Assembly: GCA_022578965.1 (NCBI GenBank)
Contig: MU400583.1
Location: 153,275 to 217,274, forward strand
Direction of reading: 5' to 3'
DNA length: 64,000 nucleotides
DNA from: Xylaria sp. FL1777
Taxonomy: Eukaryota; Ascomycota; Sordariomycetes; Xylariales; Xylariaceae
Part shown: piece after piece, positions 14,226 to 25,560 of the stretch
Layout: the number at the start of each line of letters is the position of its first letter
Numbering within the stretch: the stretch's first letter is position 1
Position numbers and translations under genes: made by a program
Notes under the pieces: generated by a model
What the model saw: the letters and a program-made list of their open reading frames with translations, nothing else
What the model was told of the DNA's origin: nothing
Database searches by the model: none

Positions 14226-15583
14226 ATGGCCAACCCAGGTGCCTCATCCAATGCGGGCGATGTCATCGATGTAGATGGCTCTATGTATGAGGGTGGAGGG
14301 GGCCTCATCAGATATGCGACAAGTTATTCTAGTCTTCTCAATAAGCCTATCCGCATTCATTCTATCCGTGCAAATAGACCGGGGGTGCAAGGGCTGCGTT
14401 TCGAGCATACAGTTGCGATCGATATGCTTAGACAACTCGCCGCCGCCAGTGTTCAAGGCAACACAGCCAGAAGCCCTGAACTTCAATTCATTCCGCACAG
14501 CGACCCCGAAATTCTCGGGAAACAGACGCAAACCAGAATGGACATCAGTTCTGAGGGTGCGGCTTCTATTCTATTAATAGCTCTCCTTCCCTACATGCTT
14601 TTTTCGCACATAGCGCCCCAGGTTTCTCAGTCGGGCCCGACCTTCGCCGACGACCAGGCATTCGAGCTGGTGATCAGAGCTGGCACTCTATGTATGAAGG
14701 CGCCATCGATCTTCTACATGCGACATGTTCTTCTGCCCACTCTTAATCTCATCGGAATAGGAGACGAAAACTTATCTTTGTCCAAAGAACATGAGCAGGG
14801 ATGGCATACCGAAGGGGTCAAGTATCCTGGTAAGATAGTAGTGCGAGTTAAGCCGTTAGCTCAGCCACTGCCCAGTTTCATCCTTGAAGAACGAGGGCAG
14901 ATCAGGAAGTTACGAGCTACCGCTCATATCCCCCCTGAAGTTCGCAAAGATTTCAAAGAGAGGCTTCATGTCGAGCTTACAGATGTACTATCGACCAGAA
15001 ATACTCAAACTAGTCATATTGAAGTTGACGCAGATGTCTTCGAGTCTGCTGCACCGGGACAATATCATTTGCTTTTATCAGTTGAAACGGCATTGCCAAC
15101 TGCCTTTCTCGGTTACGAGGAGGTTTATCCACAAACGGACCGGTTCCCATCCGAGATCGAAGAGGATTCGGGGAAGATCGCCGAGTATCTAATCCGCGGC
15201 TGCATTAGAGGGATATGGAAAGAACTGCGAAGGGGAAATGCTGTCGATGAGCATGCTGAGGATATCCTAGTCATGTATCAGACTCTTGCGTCGGGTTTCT
15301 CATCTGTGGAATCAGGTCACAACGAAAGACCTGTTCAAGAGTTCAACCTCAATTCTAATTCTTTATGTACGTCACAAAGGACAACCTTGTATTATTCACT
15401 GATCGACTAAGAACAATCGAAGCTGAGTCCGGCCGGATATATGACATAAACGCAAGCACTATGCATCGTCAAACCAGTTGGTCCGTTGCGAAACTCATGA
15501 CCAACATCCAGCTTGAAAATTGCGTCAGAAACGGCAAAGAGTTGCATGGCTGTAACGGCATAGCTCTAGGTCATGTTAATTAA
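14226..15583 (+). CDS. RNA 3'-terminal phosphate cyclase-like protein
   Basis: RtcA-family enzymes convert RNA 3'-phosphates to 2',3'-cyclic phosphates using ATP; fungal relatives also occur without proven activity. Two exons, 14226-15366 and 15423-15583, give 433 residues. The intron (56 bases, GTACGT donor, GAAG acceptor) is needed to reach the conserved C-terminus. Seen: EGGGGLIRYATSYSSLLNKPIRI at the N-terminus (family pattern GGGQ-x-R...), then SIRANRPG, FELVIRAGT in place of the usual GGT strand, VLLPTLNLIGIG, and DEHAEDILVMY, whose His fits the nucleotidyl-accepting His position. The C-terminus reads STMHRQTSWSVAKLM and GCNGIALG. Odd points: the Gln of GGGQ is Gly, and the RGGT motif is RAGT, so the protein is divergent. 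It may be a non-cyclase relative. Confidence in the fold is good, in the activity moderate. Confidence 0.8.
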
Positions 15584-16105
15584 TCGTGGAATGGGTACAA
15601 CGTACAGAATTGTGAGTAAGGTGGTATTATGCCTTGTTACCATTGAATGAGGCAGTTCAGTTACAATGCAATACAACAACAAGTAGATTAAAAGTAGTCA
15701 AAGTGACCTTAGATATGACTATATTCTTGTGGCTCGCAGCCGATACCGGTACTAGATGAAAGTTAAGCCATGCGGCTCTGGAGGAAATGAGGCTGTCTAG
15801 TATCACTCGATGAGAGCATGGAACATGTTGGTGAGATGATGATAATATGCGCCATCTACAACCTTAGCACGAGGGAGAAGAACCACTTGACTTCTCAGTT
15901 CGAAATCGGAATACATCGGGCTTCTGGCTTGTTACCATCAGCAAGGCTGTACGGCGTTTTATCTGGCTATATAAACTTGTCATGTAGTAGCTGCCTATAG
16001 ACTGGGAACATTGAATACTACCACACACCTGATTCTGTGCAATATGCGCCTTGTTCGTGTGTGCAGTGGTCAACACCGAGGTTAACCTACGCCCATATAG
16101 ATAGG
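15584..16105. other. intergenic, nothing recognised
   Basis: Spacer between two genes on the same strand. Small open frames at 15818-16000 and on the opposite strand have no recognisable content. Confidence 0.4.
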
Positions 16106-17097
16106 ATGATGGAGGACCAAAATGCTCGCTGGTGGTTGCCTGGACCCCCACCGCCTCGTCGGTTGATACCCCTAAACCCTGTCAAAGAAGAGAATGTGAA
16201 CTATGGGATGAATATTCCCATCCACCACATGCGCATCTCGTTGTCAAACCTAGGAGAAACGCTAGACTTGTATGCAAAGCAGCTAGACAAGACAGCCAGC
16301 GCCTCGGGCACGAAACCTGTTTTCCACGGTTGTGGCACTTCGATAACCCCTGAGGTCATAGCATCCTTTGCGCAAAGGGGGCCATCAATCCAGTATTCGC
16401 GAGGCAGGGGCTACTTCTCTACCAACCCAGCGGTGTACTGGTCCAGCACTCTTCGATTCGCGGTAGGCTGGTGCTTTTTCACGCAGACAGGTAGCTGGGA
16501 GCTCAAGAGTGAAGCGAAGGGCAAGCCACGCAGCTTCCTGATCTACGTGTCGCTCGTAGACTTTGCCTCGACACCATTTGAAGGAGGGCTGTACATGGTG
16601 GTCAAGCCTCAGACTCGCCGCGACGAGGACGAGCTCTCCAGTAAGCAACCTCTGTTCTCTCTTGAACGAAGACTACAGGCATTTTGACAATAAGTTGACG
16701 AAGCCTTGTTGTGTTCTTGTAGACTGGTGTACCAGTAACATGGTAGCAACCCAAGATGGGAATACCGGTAAGCGACTCCCACCTCCGGGCTCAACCCGGA
16801 GCGACTGGGGTGTCATTGGATCTCGAATCCCACTCGTTCGTAAGCCTACATGTATTACGAAGAGATCAGCGATATGAGCTAATTAACACCGCAGGAAACG
16901 TGGCGGTCGCTCAAAGCCTTTGAGCGCTGTATTGACCAAGTCTGGATGTATGCAGCCTGCAGCGAGATGAATAGTCGCTTCATGGCTGAAGCAGGCGTCG
17001 AGGTGAGCCACGTAGGGATTCTATGCAGAAGATCGATATGAGCACTGACCAAGGCTTGCCTTTCAAACGGCAGATCCTGCTTCTTACTGTTCAATGA
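16106..17097 (+). CDS. uncharacterised protein with ADP-ribosyltransferase-like motifs
   Basis: Not assigned to a named family with certainty. Four exons give 259 residues: 16106-16640, 16723-16835, 16895-17002 and 17074-17097. Intron 1 and intron 3 have good signals (the latter with branch CACTGACC). Intron 2 uses a weaker GTTCGT donor, chosen because it leads to the protein-like frame ETWRSLKAFERCIDQVWMY. Seen: a Pro-rich start, FHGCG at residues 73-77, GRGYFSTN at 100-107 followed by an aromatic/Ala-rich stretch ending FAVGW, and near the end SDWGVIGSR then QVWMYAACSEMNSRF. The order 'HG, then G-x-YFST, then D-x-x-IG, then Q-x-x-x-x-CSE' resembles DUF3990-like and other ART-fold proteins. 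This is a pattern judgement, not a database result. No signal peptide. Confidence 0.6.
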
Positions 17098-17921
17098 GGT
17101 TGTCTCGGGGGGTCTGTGGTGGGATGCGAGGGATGCCGTACGCCATTAGGTACCTAGTATAGACAATAAATAAATCTCATGTACATCATACATGGATTAC
17201 CATGATACGGTAATATATAGGACCTCTTTCGGGCGTCCATGCAGGCTGTAGACCGCCGGGTATAAGTCCAAGTACTACCGGTAGGTAAGTAGGTGACATC
17301 GTAACTTCATGAGAACGGAAGATTACTATGTAGGTACCCAGACCGCCTAATGAGGAATACGAAACTGGGAACTTCCGGCCTGTGGCCCCCCTACTTGACC
17401 GTGCACGTTGATTGAGCTTGGAAGAAACACTTCCTCCCTTCTGTCCCACGACTTATCCCTTGATGGCCTCACGCGAACTACAACCACCAGTAGTGCGTCG
17501 TTCGACTCCCTAGATGGGTTAATTAGCGTGTTTTTCACTGGCTGCGTATCCCCCTGCTGGTCTCACTAGGCACTCCCACTCCACCTTTACCCGCTGCAGT
17601 AGCGTGCTGCGTACCACGTGTAAGTACCTAGGTAAGGAGGTACAGGTCTGCAGGACGTTAATTGTTAGCTCGACGACTCTAAGATAGTGCAGATAGTGAC
17701 AAGGGAAGCAAGAGAACTGTGAATCTGTAAGGCAGTTTATATTATTTTGGTAGAAGATTCACTGTCGGTCAGTATTGACATCTTTTTGTTCCCCCAAACC
17801 CCTGATCAAGCAAGTATATCTGGAGAATTTCCCTGCCAAAATTCCCTGCCTGTACAAGCTCTAGTGCAGCGCTAACAGCTATCATCCTGCAGACCTGTAC
17901 GTACCTAGCTTAGTGGCCACC
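17098..17921. other. intergenic with TACCTAGGTA-type palindromes
   Basis: About 820 bases without a gene. It holds several copies of the GTACCTAGGTA-like palindrome (about 17148-17157, 17328-17338, 17616-17634 and 17898-17908). Presumed promoter of the next gene at its right end. Confidence 0.4.
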
Positions 17922-19878
17922 ATGCGGTCCCCACCAGCATCTGCGCCTTGGACTGTCCACTCCGTCGCCCACCAAACCTCCCTCTATCTCTATCTCGCAA
18001 CATTGACCACAACCGCCGGTCTTCTCACTGCATTCGTCACATTCCTTCGAGCCTGGACCTGTTGGACCGAGGCGCCTGATATCGAACTCCCGCCGCATAT
18101 CCCGATTATCACGCCCACGGGCGCTCATTACGACGTCGCGCCCTTCGTCTTCGATCAATTACATTCTCTGCTGAAGCAATGGCCCAACTCATACGCGCCA
18201 AATGGCCATGCCGTCGTCGCCGGCACTGTCGCCCCTTTCACTCCGCTCTTCCACGGCAGACATGACTCGGGCCTGCCTGACAGTCTCCAATTCTTCGCCT
18301 TTGATGCGTAAGTCACTTCGAAGTCATCTCGACCCTTGAACCCTAGGTCCTGAGTCGGTGCAAACTGACTGACCCTGCCTGCGCCAGCGAGATGTCCCTC
18401 GGTATTTTCGGTGGCTCCGGTAGCTCCGTCCTCCACACCTTTGCCCCGACGCGCCCGTTACGCGTTGTCTACTTCGATGGACAGTCCGCCACCTTGACCG
18501 AGACTGGGTCACTAGATTCCCAGATGGCTATCCTGGGGGGCCAAGTCCCCGCGAATCCCACGTACAATCACATATACGATGAGCGCCAGAGAGCTCTGGG
18601 CCTCTGTGCCTTTGTCGATGATCTTGGTCTTGACGGAGTTGTGCGGATGAATGCGGGGTTCGAGCTTCTGCTGTGCGACTGGCCCAAATCTGGTGTCGAG
18701 CACCTCTTCGCTCGTAACATTACCCTTCCCGGCCATCAAGAGCGTCAAGCAAACAAGTCTCTGCCGCACGATCCTAATCGACAGCCCCCTTTTGGATATG
18801 GAAACGTCTTTGGTGAACAGGGCTCCTACGAGTGGCTGAGAAGTGCGACTTGGCACTATGGCAACTACGGCCAGGGCGGACCGGCCTTTCAACGTGTTAG
18901 ACCAGACCCTTGTACAATGGTATCATTTTATGACCCCGTATTCAAGAGCCTGAATGGGCTACACCACGGCCGCCTTATCAGTAATCAATCGTTCCAGAAT
19001 GGTTGGGGCCGTCGCCGGGGTCATCGCCTTGTTGGGATATCTAGTGCCGATGTTGAAACCTTCAAGTCAAGAATTATCGAAAATACATCGTCTGATGGGC
19101 CAAAATGCTCCGGCATCGACTGGATTGCCATGGCTCAGAGCATCGTGTCCCAACATAAGACTCGGTTACTTGATATTTCCAAAACCCTCGATAGCCAACA
19201 ATCAAGTTTATTTATCGTGACGAGAGTGCATGAGCTGTCGCATGCTATTCTCTATCCTTATCTACAATATCCCTTCGCCGATGGTGGGCACCCCAACAAG
19301 GTTGAGGCATTCACTGTCTCCCGATGCTCGTCTGTCTACACGTCCCAATTGAAGCCATCTGAATTATCTAACTCTGAGCTGTTATTATATCATTCTATCA
19401 ACATTGTTCTGGACAAGCTTTGCTCTTTTGAATGGTACTTATTCAGATGGAGTGAACGTCACACGACGGAATTCCTTAGTGAACATCAGGACTTTGATCC
19501 TATACAGCTATCAGACGAAATAGATGAGAAACGATGGCTAGTCCACTCTCTGTTATCATGGATCGGATGGGACAACTGGGAACAGTGTGAGACTCAGTGC
19601 CTCGCAGATGTGAGTGAAATTCCGTCCTCCACAACAGATGCGTTAGCTAATAGACCGACGAACAGGAACTCTGTGCAATACCGACATGGCCGGTCATTTA
19701 TGCTCCTGGGTTTCCTCAGGGTGGTATCTACGCTGAGAATAACACCAAGACCTCTGAAGAAGAGCTTGCTGAGTTTTGGAGACCGAAATGCATCAACAGA
19801 ACAGATTTCGACAGGGGAGGCGGTCGCGGTCGCGAGCCCAGCTACCAACTTCCCGACGTTCCTTTGTATCCTCAATAA
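17922..19878 (+). CDS. conserved fungal protein with one N-terminal membrane anchor
   Basis: Function unknown. Three exons give about 606 residues: 17922-18307, 18388-19609 and 19666-19878. Both introns have GTAAGT/GTGAGT donors, and frame is kept. A hydrophobic segment near residues 20-45 (YLYLATLTTTAGLLTAFVTFL) is a likely signal anchor. The large remaining part has recurring features of a family common in filamentous fungi: IFGGSGSSVLHTFAP, VVYFDGQSATL, ADLDLGLDG-like LCAFVDDLGLDGVVRMNAGFE split across that block, an N-glycosylation-like NITLPGH, and a C-terminal WEQCETQCLADELCAIPTWP...QGGIYAENNTKTSEEELAEFW. Cysteines and N-glycosylation sites suggest it faces the secretory lumen or outside. 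Start: the ATG at 17922; the frame extends only three codons upstream to a GTG. Confidence 0.8.
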
Positions 19879-20621
19879 ACAGTTGCGTCGTGCGCACGCT
19901 TATCGTTCTAGTTCTTTTCGGCCGTCAACAAAATATTGCGTCATGTGTTATGGCGTGGGAGTGAGTTAACAACATCACAGATAGTCAAGGTGTGCTAAAC
20001 CAGGCTTGGTTTTTCGCGGCGTTAAGCGAGTTAGGCTGCTTGAAGGAACCACAGTACTTCTAGCTGTCAATCGTAAAATTGCGCTCTACAGTTATAGATA
20101 ATTAATCCGCGTGAGCGAGTTATGTCAATCAAGTTAAGATTTTATATTCTATACAGTTGAATGAAATGCCTGGCAACTAGTGCTTTACCTAGATAGACTA
20201 ATCTAGTCATTTCATACTAATGCGTCCTTATGTTAGCAGCCAAGGTGCATTTGTGTGTCGGTGGAATTCATTTCGATGATCTTCAAACTCCTACCTCCTA
20301 AGTAGGTAGGTACTCCTAGCACCTTCTATCAACACTTCAACATTTTATTTGTATTCAACAAAGGATGAACAGGTCGTGGGGTTAATTCCACAATGCAGAA
20401 CAATGCCTTCTTAGATCACAAGGCTCTCATTACTTGAAGAATTTTCCTTGTTGGTTTAAAACAAATATATCTTTGAGAAAATGAGGTGAATGAATTGTCA
20501 TCGCTTATATTAAGCCCTGAGTATTCCGAGGCAAAGCTCCCGTTTTCTCTAACCGCAACAAGCGATACGGAAGCACCACGCAAGATACAAAATACGTTGT
20601 AGCTCTCTCTAAGTTGAAGAT
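19879..20621. other. intergenic, nothing recognised
   Basis: A+T-leaning spacer, about 740 bases. Contains an AAGTAGGTAGGTACT motif near 20299-20313 related to the recurring palindrome. A minus-strand open frame at 20416-20655 overlaps the next gene start and is not supported. Confidence 0.4.
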
Positions 20622-21854
20622 ATGTCGTTACGAGCCTTTCAGGAATGGTCAGCATTTGTGTTCGACGTTTCTTTTGGCTATCCCTTCCAACGCGCGATTA
20701 GGACGGCAAGAGAGACAGGCATTGGAATTTCAGCCCCTAATGCCCACCGCCTTCGCGATGTCATTCGACACGATTTCGCCATGGTTGTGGGATTTATTTG
20801 TCTGGTAACCCTCATATCTCGAGTACTCTACATCGTCATTTCACCGCAGGACATCTTTGATATGAGTTATGTCTTGGCTATTCTGTATATGTTCTATTCC
20901 ATTGCAGTTATCGTATTGATTTACCAGGCGGTCCGCGATTCGAAATACCCTTCATCAATAGATATGGATCACCCTGAAAGGTTTCCGCCACTAGAACAAT
21001 GTCCCATCTGCCTTATCGACGCGCCTAAAGAGGAGCTAATTAGTCTCCAATGCTTCACCCCAGAACAGGAGGAGGCCCACCCAGAACGAATCCTGCACTC
21101 TTTCCATGAGAGTTGTCTTATGCAGTCATATGCAGGACAAAGACAAAATGGCTTTGGGGAACCAAGGTGTCCTCTTTGCCGTCAAATTCCCCTAGGCTAC
21201 CGGAGGAATTATGGCCCTCCAGAACACGGCGTATTGGACAATTCTAGACTGATGTGGTACATTAACTCTTTCTTCTCTCGTCGCTTGCCGCTAACGATCT
21301 TCACGTGGCGTGGGCGTGCCCCATTACCCAGCACACACAACCCGGAAGTAACTATGGAAATGCACTATCTCCAGCTTCTGGTAAAAGTATTACCGATGCA
21401 CATGTTCTTCACGACCCACCTGATCATGTTAATTCGTTTCCTCTATTTCTCGCTCTTCCTACCTCTTTCCTGGCCTGCCTGGGTCGTGGTCGTGGTATAC
21501 ATAATACTGTTTTTGAGAATCATTGCTGCCAGCGCCATAGTGCAACAGATTGACATATTACTGCTGCCTAGGACTCTCACGATCGGAGTAGTTCTCAATA
21601 ATCTTTCGAACGTGTTCAGTTACCTCTTTCCAGCGTACACTGGGGCAAACCCAGAGAATTTTGATTTCCCCGTTCGCCAATTCATCCAACGACAGTTTTC
21701 CACACTTCTGCTTTACTTCCGGATACTAATTTGGAACACGGGCTTTAAATTCCTGTATTACATTTTCCGTTACGCTGCTCCGCTGGTCTTAATTTGGGCC
21801 TTCTTGTTCCCTGTGTATCACCTTGTGGCTCTCTCTTACACAGGCCCCTTTTAG
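20622..21854 (+). CDS. membrane-embedded RING-finger protein, probable E3 ubiquitin ligase
   Basis: Single exon, 410 residues. Two membrane segments lie at about residues 53-74 and 81-103. A cytosolic RING-type zinc finger follows at about 127-186: CPIC (127-130), QC (143), HSFHESC (159-165) and CPLC (183-186). At least three further hydrophobic segments lie in the C-terminal half, including SWPAWVVVVVYIILFLRII and LVLIWAFLFPVYHLVAL. RING proteins recruit E2 enzymes; with several membrane segments this one probably acts on membrane-protein turnover at ER, Golgi or vacuole (inference). Odd: the Cys normally two residues before the first ligand His is Leu (ILHSFH), so the third ligand may be Cys143. 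It ends 197 bases from the convergent gene at 22052. Confidence 0.82.
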   Translation: MSLRAFQEWSAFVFDVSFGYPFQRAIRTARETGIGISAPNAHRLRDVIRHDFAMVVGFICLVTLISRVLYIVISPQDIFDMSYVLAILYMFYSIAVIVLIYQAVRDSKYPSSIDMDHPERFPPLEQCPICLIDAPKEELISLQCFTPEQEEAHPERILHSFHESCLMQSYAGQRQNGFGEPRCPLCRQIPLGYRRNYGPPEHGVLDNSRLMWYINSFFSRRLPLTIFTWRGRAPLPSTHNPEVTMEMHYLQLLVKVLPMHMFFTTHLIMLIRFLYFSLFLPLSWPAWVVVVVYIILFLRIIAASAIVQQIDILLLPRTLTIGVVLNNLSNVFSYLFPAYTGANPENFDFPVRQFIQRQFSTLLLYFRILIWNTGFKFLYYIFRYAAPLVLIWAFLFPVYHLVALSYTGPF

Positions 21855-22051
21855 GCTCTACTAATTATGCCACTGACTAAAACGGGAGGCTACATTTCGA
21901 GTATTACTGTTTGAATAAATAATTCCGGGCAAGGCAGTAGGTAGGTCGCGGGGTTTGTTTTTTTATGTGAAAGCAGATATATATTTCTTGTTGAACCAGC
22001 GTTTGTTTATTTGATTATATTTGTTTTATGCCCGGAACCTCTTGCACGACA

Positions 22052-23083
22052 TTACTGAACAGTAACCCGCCGTGGAGCTATACCAGACATGTCGAGCTCT
22101 ATCTGCAAATATCTTATGATCAACAGCCTTATCATAATCAAAAAAAAGCAAAGAATAAATCCCATTGTTAAAAACTCTCTTGTGTAGAAAAGCTTGAACT
22201 GAGACCACCACCATAATGCAGTCTTGATTGTTCGGTTAAAGACCAATTTCACCTTCACTGGGAAACCCATTGCCGAGTCCACCTTTAACTTTCGTACTCC
22301 GGCTAGGAGCTTGTACGGGATGTCCATTGTAACCAGATTCAGGTCATATTCGTTTATCTTGAAGCAGTCCTGGTTGAGGCATTTCTCACTGCGCAGCTCT
22401 GGAGCCTCGAGAGCCCAGGACGGTAGCGTACGCCCAATCATCGCGTCCGGAATATTGTCTTCTAGATCGATTTCGACGTCCCGTAGCAAGTTGGCTAATA
22501 TTTCCTCACGCTCGCTCTTGGTTTTGTTGCTCACGTTTATGAGATCAAGTAGTCTGATTTGCAACTGCTGCAGGGTGGCACATCCATATCTCAATGGTTT
22601 CTCGACCAGATCGTGTAGATCGGTTTGAAGATCGTCGAACTTCCGGGGCCCGTACCGCCCAATCATTGCGTCCGTGTGAAGATCAAGTAGATGCAACAGT
22701 TCAGTGAGGTGCCGAGCTGCAGCCCCCCATTCGTACAGGTCGACGCTATTTGCGATGTCGAGTGGTGATCGAAGTAAAGAAGCACCTAGGTGTATTACCT
22801 GAAAATTGCAATCGGGTAGATCGATTGGGAAGGCAATCCATTCTGGTTCAGCTTGGGTCGCAGCGTTATTTGTGACTGTGGTCTCAGTAGCTTTGGTAGT
22901 GATAGCCTCAGTCATAATGATCTTGGTCTCTGTGACGGTAATTATTTCCGTGGATGTTACCACGGGCCCAGTCAACCTAGAGTCGCCATATAGAAATCTA
23001 CCGATGTTCGCGTAAGAGGACAAATAGCTTTGCCCAAAGAGTAAGTGTACTCCAACCGCCACTGCCCGAATCAGCACAAACAT
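22052..23083 (-). CDS. uncharacterised membrane protein with Ser/Thr-rich segment
   Basis: Not recognised. Single open frame of 343 residues from ATG at 23083. A hydrophobic N-terminus (residues 1-18, FVLIRAVAVGVHLLFG) looks like a signal peptide or anchor. It is followed by a Thr/Val-rich stretch (about 42-74), then a helical middle part rich in Leu, Asp and Glu, with a repeated DAMIGR motif (about residues 137-142 and 214-219). Cysteines C-LNQDC are spaced as for a small disulphide. One strong membrane segment lies near the C-terminus (FLTMGFILCFFLIMIRLLII) with a short basic tail. This suggests a secretory-pathway protein with a luminal domain and a short cytosolic tail. Codon use resembles the neighbours. 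Confidence 0.65.
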   Translation of the reverse strand: MFVLIRAVAVGVHLLFGQSYLSSYANIGRFLYGDSRLTGPVVTSTEIITVTETKIIMTEAITTKATETTVTNNAATQAEPEWIAFPIDLPDCNFQVIHLGASLLRSPLDIANSVDLYEWGAAARHLTELLHLLDLHTDAMIGRYGPRKFDDLQTDLHDLVEKPLRYGCATLQQLQIRLLDLINVSNKTKSEREEILANLLRDVEIDLEDNIPDAMIGRTLPSWALEAPELRSEKCLNQDCFKINEYDLNLVTMDIPYKLLAGVRKLKVDSAMGFPVKVKLVFNRTIKTALWWWSQFKLFYTREFLTMGFILCFFLIMIRLLIIRYLQIELDMSGIAPRRVTVQ

Positions 23084-23640
23084 GCTCAGATTGCAAGTGT
23101 TTTCTTATTGCTGCCAATTTCTCATCGGATAGTACTAAGATTCCATAGGTGACGCTAATGTGAATAGGACAGACGTTTTGTTGATTACAGGTAGAAAAAA
23201 ACGGTCAATCTAAAGTTATGTGCCATAACGCAATGCAATAGATGATAGAACAAAGAATAGTTTGCATTGATTGAGAAGAATGCCGGATTTAGCTATTATG
23301 TGGAACTGAATGCTCTTTGACTATTGTATCAGCGTATAAGCGTGCGTAAAAATCATCCTTTAAGGGGAGGGCAAAATAGAGACAAAGGTTCTATCTACAA
23401 TTCTTAATACGATGCTGAAATTTACATCACTCCGTCATTATTATCATTAGCCCCAGCACAAACTTCTTCCCCGAGATTCCTGTTATATTGGCTCTTACAT
23501 GTGATTTCTATCAAGCTTAAAAGAAATGATGACCTTTTTTCGTAGGCTGATTCCACGTTATGTCTTGAGTATATGTCATGGTGAGGACGTTCTACTGTAA
23601 GCCTATTATGCGTCGGATAGACGTTATAAATAATTTCTAC
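23084..23640. other. intergenic, nothing recognised
   Basis: A+T-leaning spacer between two minus-strand genes; no open frame or repeat of note. Confidence 0.4.
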
Positions 23641-25560
23641 TTAGAGAATAGTGATCAATTCACTCCTTGAATCTTCAAAGGATTTCTTACTAGCACCCCA
23701 ATAACAGCCAATCCTTTCAAAAGCTCCTTGGACCCTACTTGAAGGTTGCAGCACTAGGCCGTTGTTCCGGTTGAACCAGCTTCGTTCCTCACGAATTGTG
23801 ATCAGCTTCAAAGGCGTTGTTAGCAGTGGAATGTCAGCAGTGTCGAAAATTGCGCCCACGTCTTTCCCCGTAGAATTCGCACTGTAGAGAAACCCCTTTA
23901 GCTGGCCCTGGACAATCTTTGGTGCCGACCTCAATTTCACTTCTATCGTCGGCCCTCGAAGAGATATGTATCCATCTAGGACACGTCCAAATGGATCATC
24001 TTTATTCTGTAAAGTTGTCGCGAAGTCTTCGAGCTTACAGAGCGTGTTATAGCCGGCTCTTGGTTCTTCTACCCATTCTACCTGCCCTTTGATCGATGCC
24101 CATGAAAAGCTCGGCGCAACATACATGCTCGGCCGGGTGGGTAGTGGTGATGTCAAGACTAGATCACCATTCAAATCCCTCAGCGCCCTTACCCTCCATA
24201 GCAAATTCGAATCCAAGCTGTCTACCATCAATCCCGCAATGTATCCCGTGGGGGCGTGATCTCGCGCCAGGGCTGATATAGCGGGGAGGGTATCTTCCAT
24301 ACAGGTTAAACTACGTGAGGTGTACTGCTTAACAAGATCCTCCCAGCTAGAGCTATGGTAGACTTCCTTGTCATACTTGGAATCTGGATAGGTGTCGTGT
24401 TCGCCGCATTCACACCAGAGCGATTTCTCGCACTCGAATATCACCTCAGACTCTAGGAAGTGCAGTACACGCTGGGACAAGAGCCGCTCCTGAAACGCCC
24501 ATGCTCGTTGGAAGAGCGGCGTGTGGTGAGAAGGCTGTCTATTGACACCTTGGTGTGTTGTTTCGAGTGCTCCGCAATCGCGTGCGTACAGCGTAGTTCC
24601 CATAGGGAGCCGGCCCGATAAGGGGACTTCGATGTCAGTTTTCCTGTTAGTCAAGAATCCTTCATCGAATGATGACGATCTCGTTGCGGATATAGTGAGC
24701 TGTGCTCCAGAGTACACATCAGCCATCTTGGCAGCTTGCCGAAGCCAGTCGTCCGGGTCATCTTGGATGATGCAAAAAGAATCAATCCAGATATACCGGT
24801 AAGATAGCCAACGGGCCACGGTGAAGGCATCCTGGAAATTTCGTGGGAGCTGGGTGAAATCTATACGTCGGCACATCTCAGCTTTATTAGACTGCAGGGT
24901 TCGATACGGGATGGTCCCTCCCCAGCAGTGCGATAGAGCGACATATGGTTCTTCGATTTTTGACGTGTCGTCAAGCAGCAGCGCACTTGGATCGCTGCTA
25001 CGGGGTCCCAAATCTACAAGCCGATCCGGGACGTATACTTGCTGCCCCCGGCTATGTATATGCAGGGCCCTGCAATCTTGTATTTGCTTTGTGATTGCGA
25101 ACCATGTCTGGGGGGAGATCGGAGAAGGACTGACTGCTGGGAGCCAAGGAATCGTCTCAAGACCCTCATCAGCGCCAAATGTAAACACACCCTCTCCCCT
25201 ATCGTCATTAGGTTCGGTACCTGGCATTGCCTGTCTTCTATTTCTGCTGACGAATTTCGACTCCCTTATTAGCGCAAACGCAGGGTCGAGATGCGCTTTT
25301 CCAGCTCCTTCCACCGGCCGCCCGTAGCGCACACGAAACATTTCATTTTTCCAGTACCCGAGACGGATGTTGATCGGCCGCGGGTCAGCCACCGTCTCTC
25401 GGCCCGTGGGGAACTGTAGCATCCCGTGCCATATAGCTGCGCAGAGCAGACAACTAGCGGCGCTCGCGCTCAGCTCGGTAGCAGTACAGTAGATCGTTAC
25501 TTCAGACTGAAGCCTCCAGGATTCTATATAACCTCTGTCGTTACACGTTGTGCATCGCAT
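23641..25560 (-). CDS. HET-domain protein (heterokaryon incompatibility)
   Basis: Single exon, 639 residues. The HET domain, a fungal cell-death-associated domain related to TIR, spans roughly residues 205-360. It begins YVALSHCWGG, continues with LPRNFQDAFTVARWLSYRYI, and has the core WIDSFCIIQDDPDDWLRQ followed by MADVYSGAQLTISAT and FQRAWAFQERLLSQRVL(HF). The N-terminus has a short Cys-rich element (CTTCND and CLLCAAIW), common in this subgroup. The C-terminal half is variable, as usual. Such proteins restrict fusion with genetically different strains or act downstream of NLRs (family knowledge); the specificity of this one is unknown. Start: ATG at 25560. Confidence 0.92.
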   Translation of the reverse strand: MRCTTCNDRGYIESWRLQSEVTIYCTATELSASAASCLLCAAIWHGMLQFPTGRETVADPRPINIRLGYWKNEMFRVRYGRPVEGAGKAHLDPAFALIRESKFVSRNRRQAMPGTEPNDDRGEGVFTFGADEGLETIPWLPAVSPSPISPQTWFAITKQIQDCRALHIHSRGQQVYVPDRLVDLGPRSSDPSALLLDDTSKIEEPYVALSHCWGGTIPYRTLQSNKAEMCRRIDFTQLPRNFQDAFTVARWLSYRYIWIDSFCIIQDDPDDWLRQAAKMADVYSGAQLTISATRSSSFDEGFLTNRKTDIEVPLSGRLPMGTTLYARDCGALETTHQGVNRQPSHHTPLFQRAWAFQERLLSQRVLHFLESEVIFECEKSLWCECGEHDTYPDSKYDKEVYHSSSWEDLVKQYTSRSLTCMEDTLPAISALARDHAPTGYIAGLMVDSLDSNLLWRVRALRDLNGDLVLTSPLPTRPSMYVAPSFSWASIKGQVEWVEEPRAGYNTLCKLEDFATTLQNKDDPFGRVLDGYISLRGPTIEVKLRSAPKIVQGQLKGFLYSANSTGKDVGAIFDTADIPLLTTPLKLITIREERSWFNRNNGLVLQPSSRVQGAFERIGCYWGASKKSFEDSRSELITIL

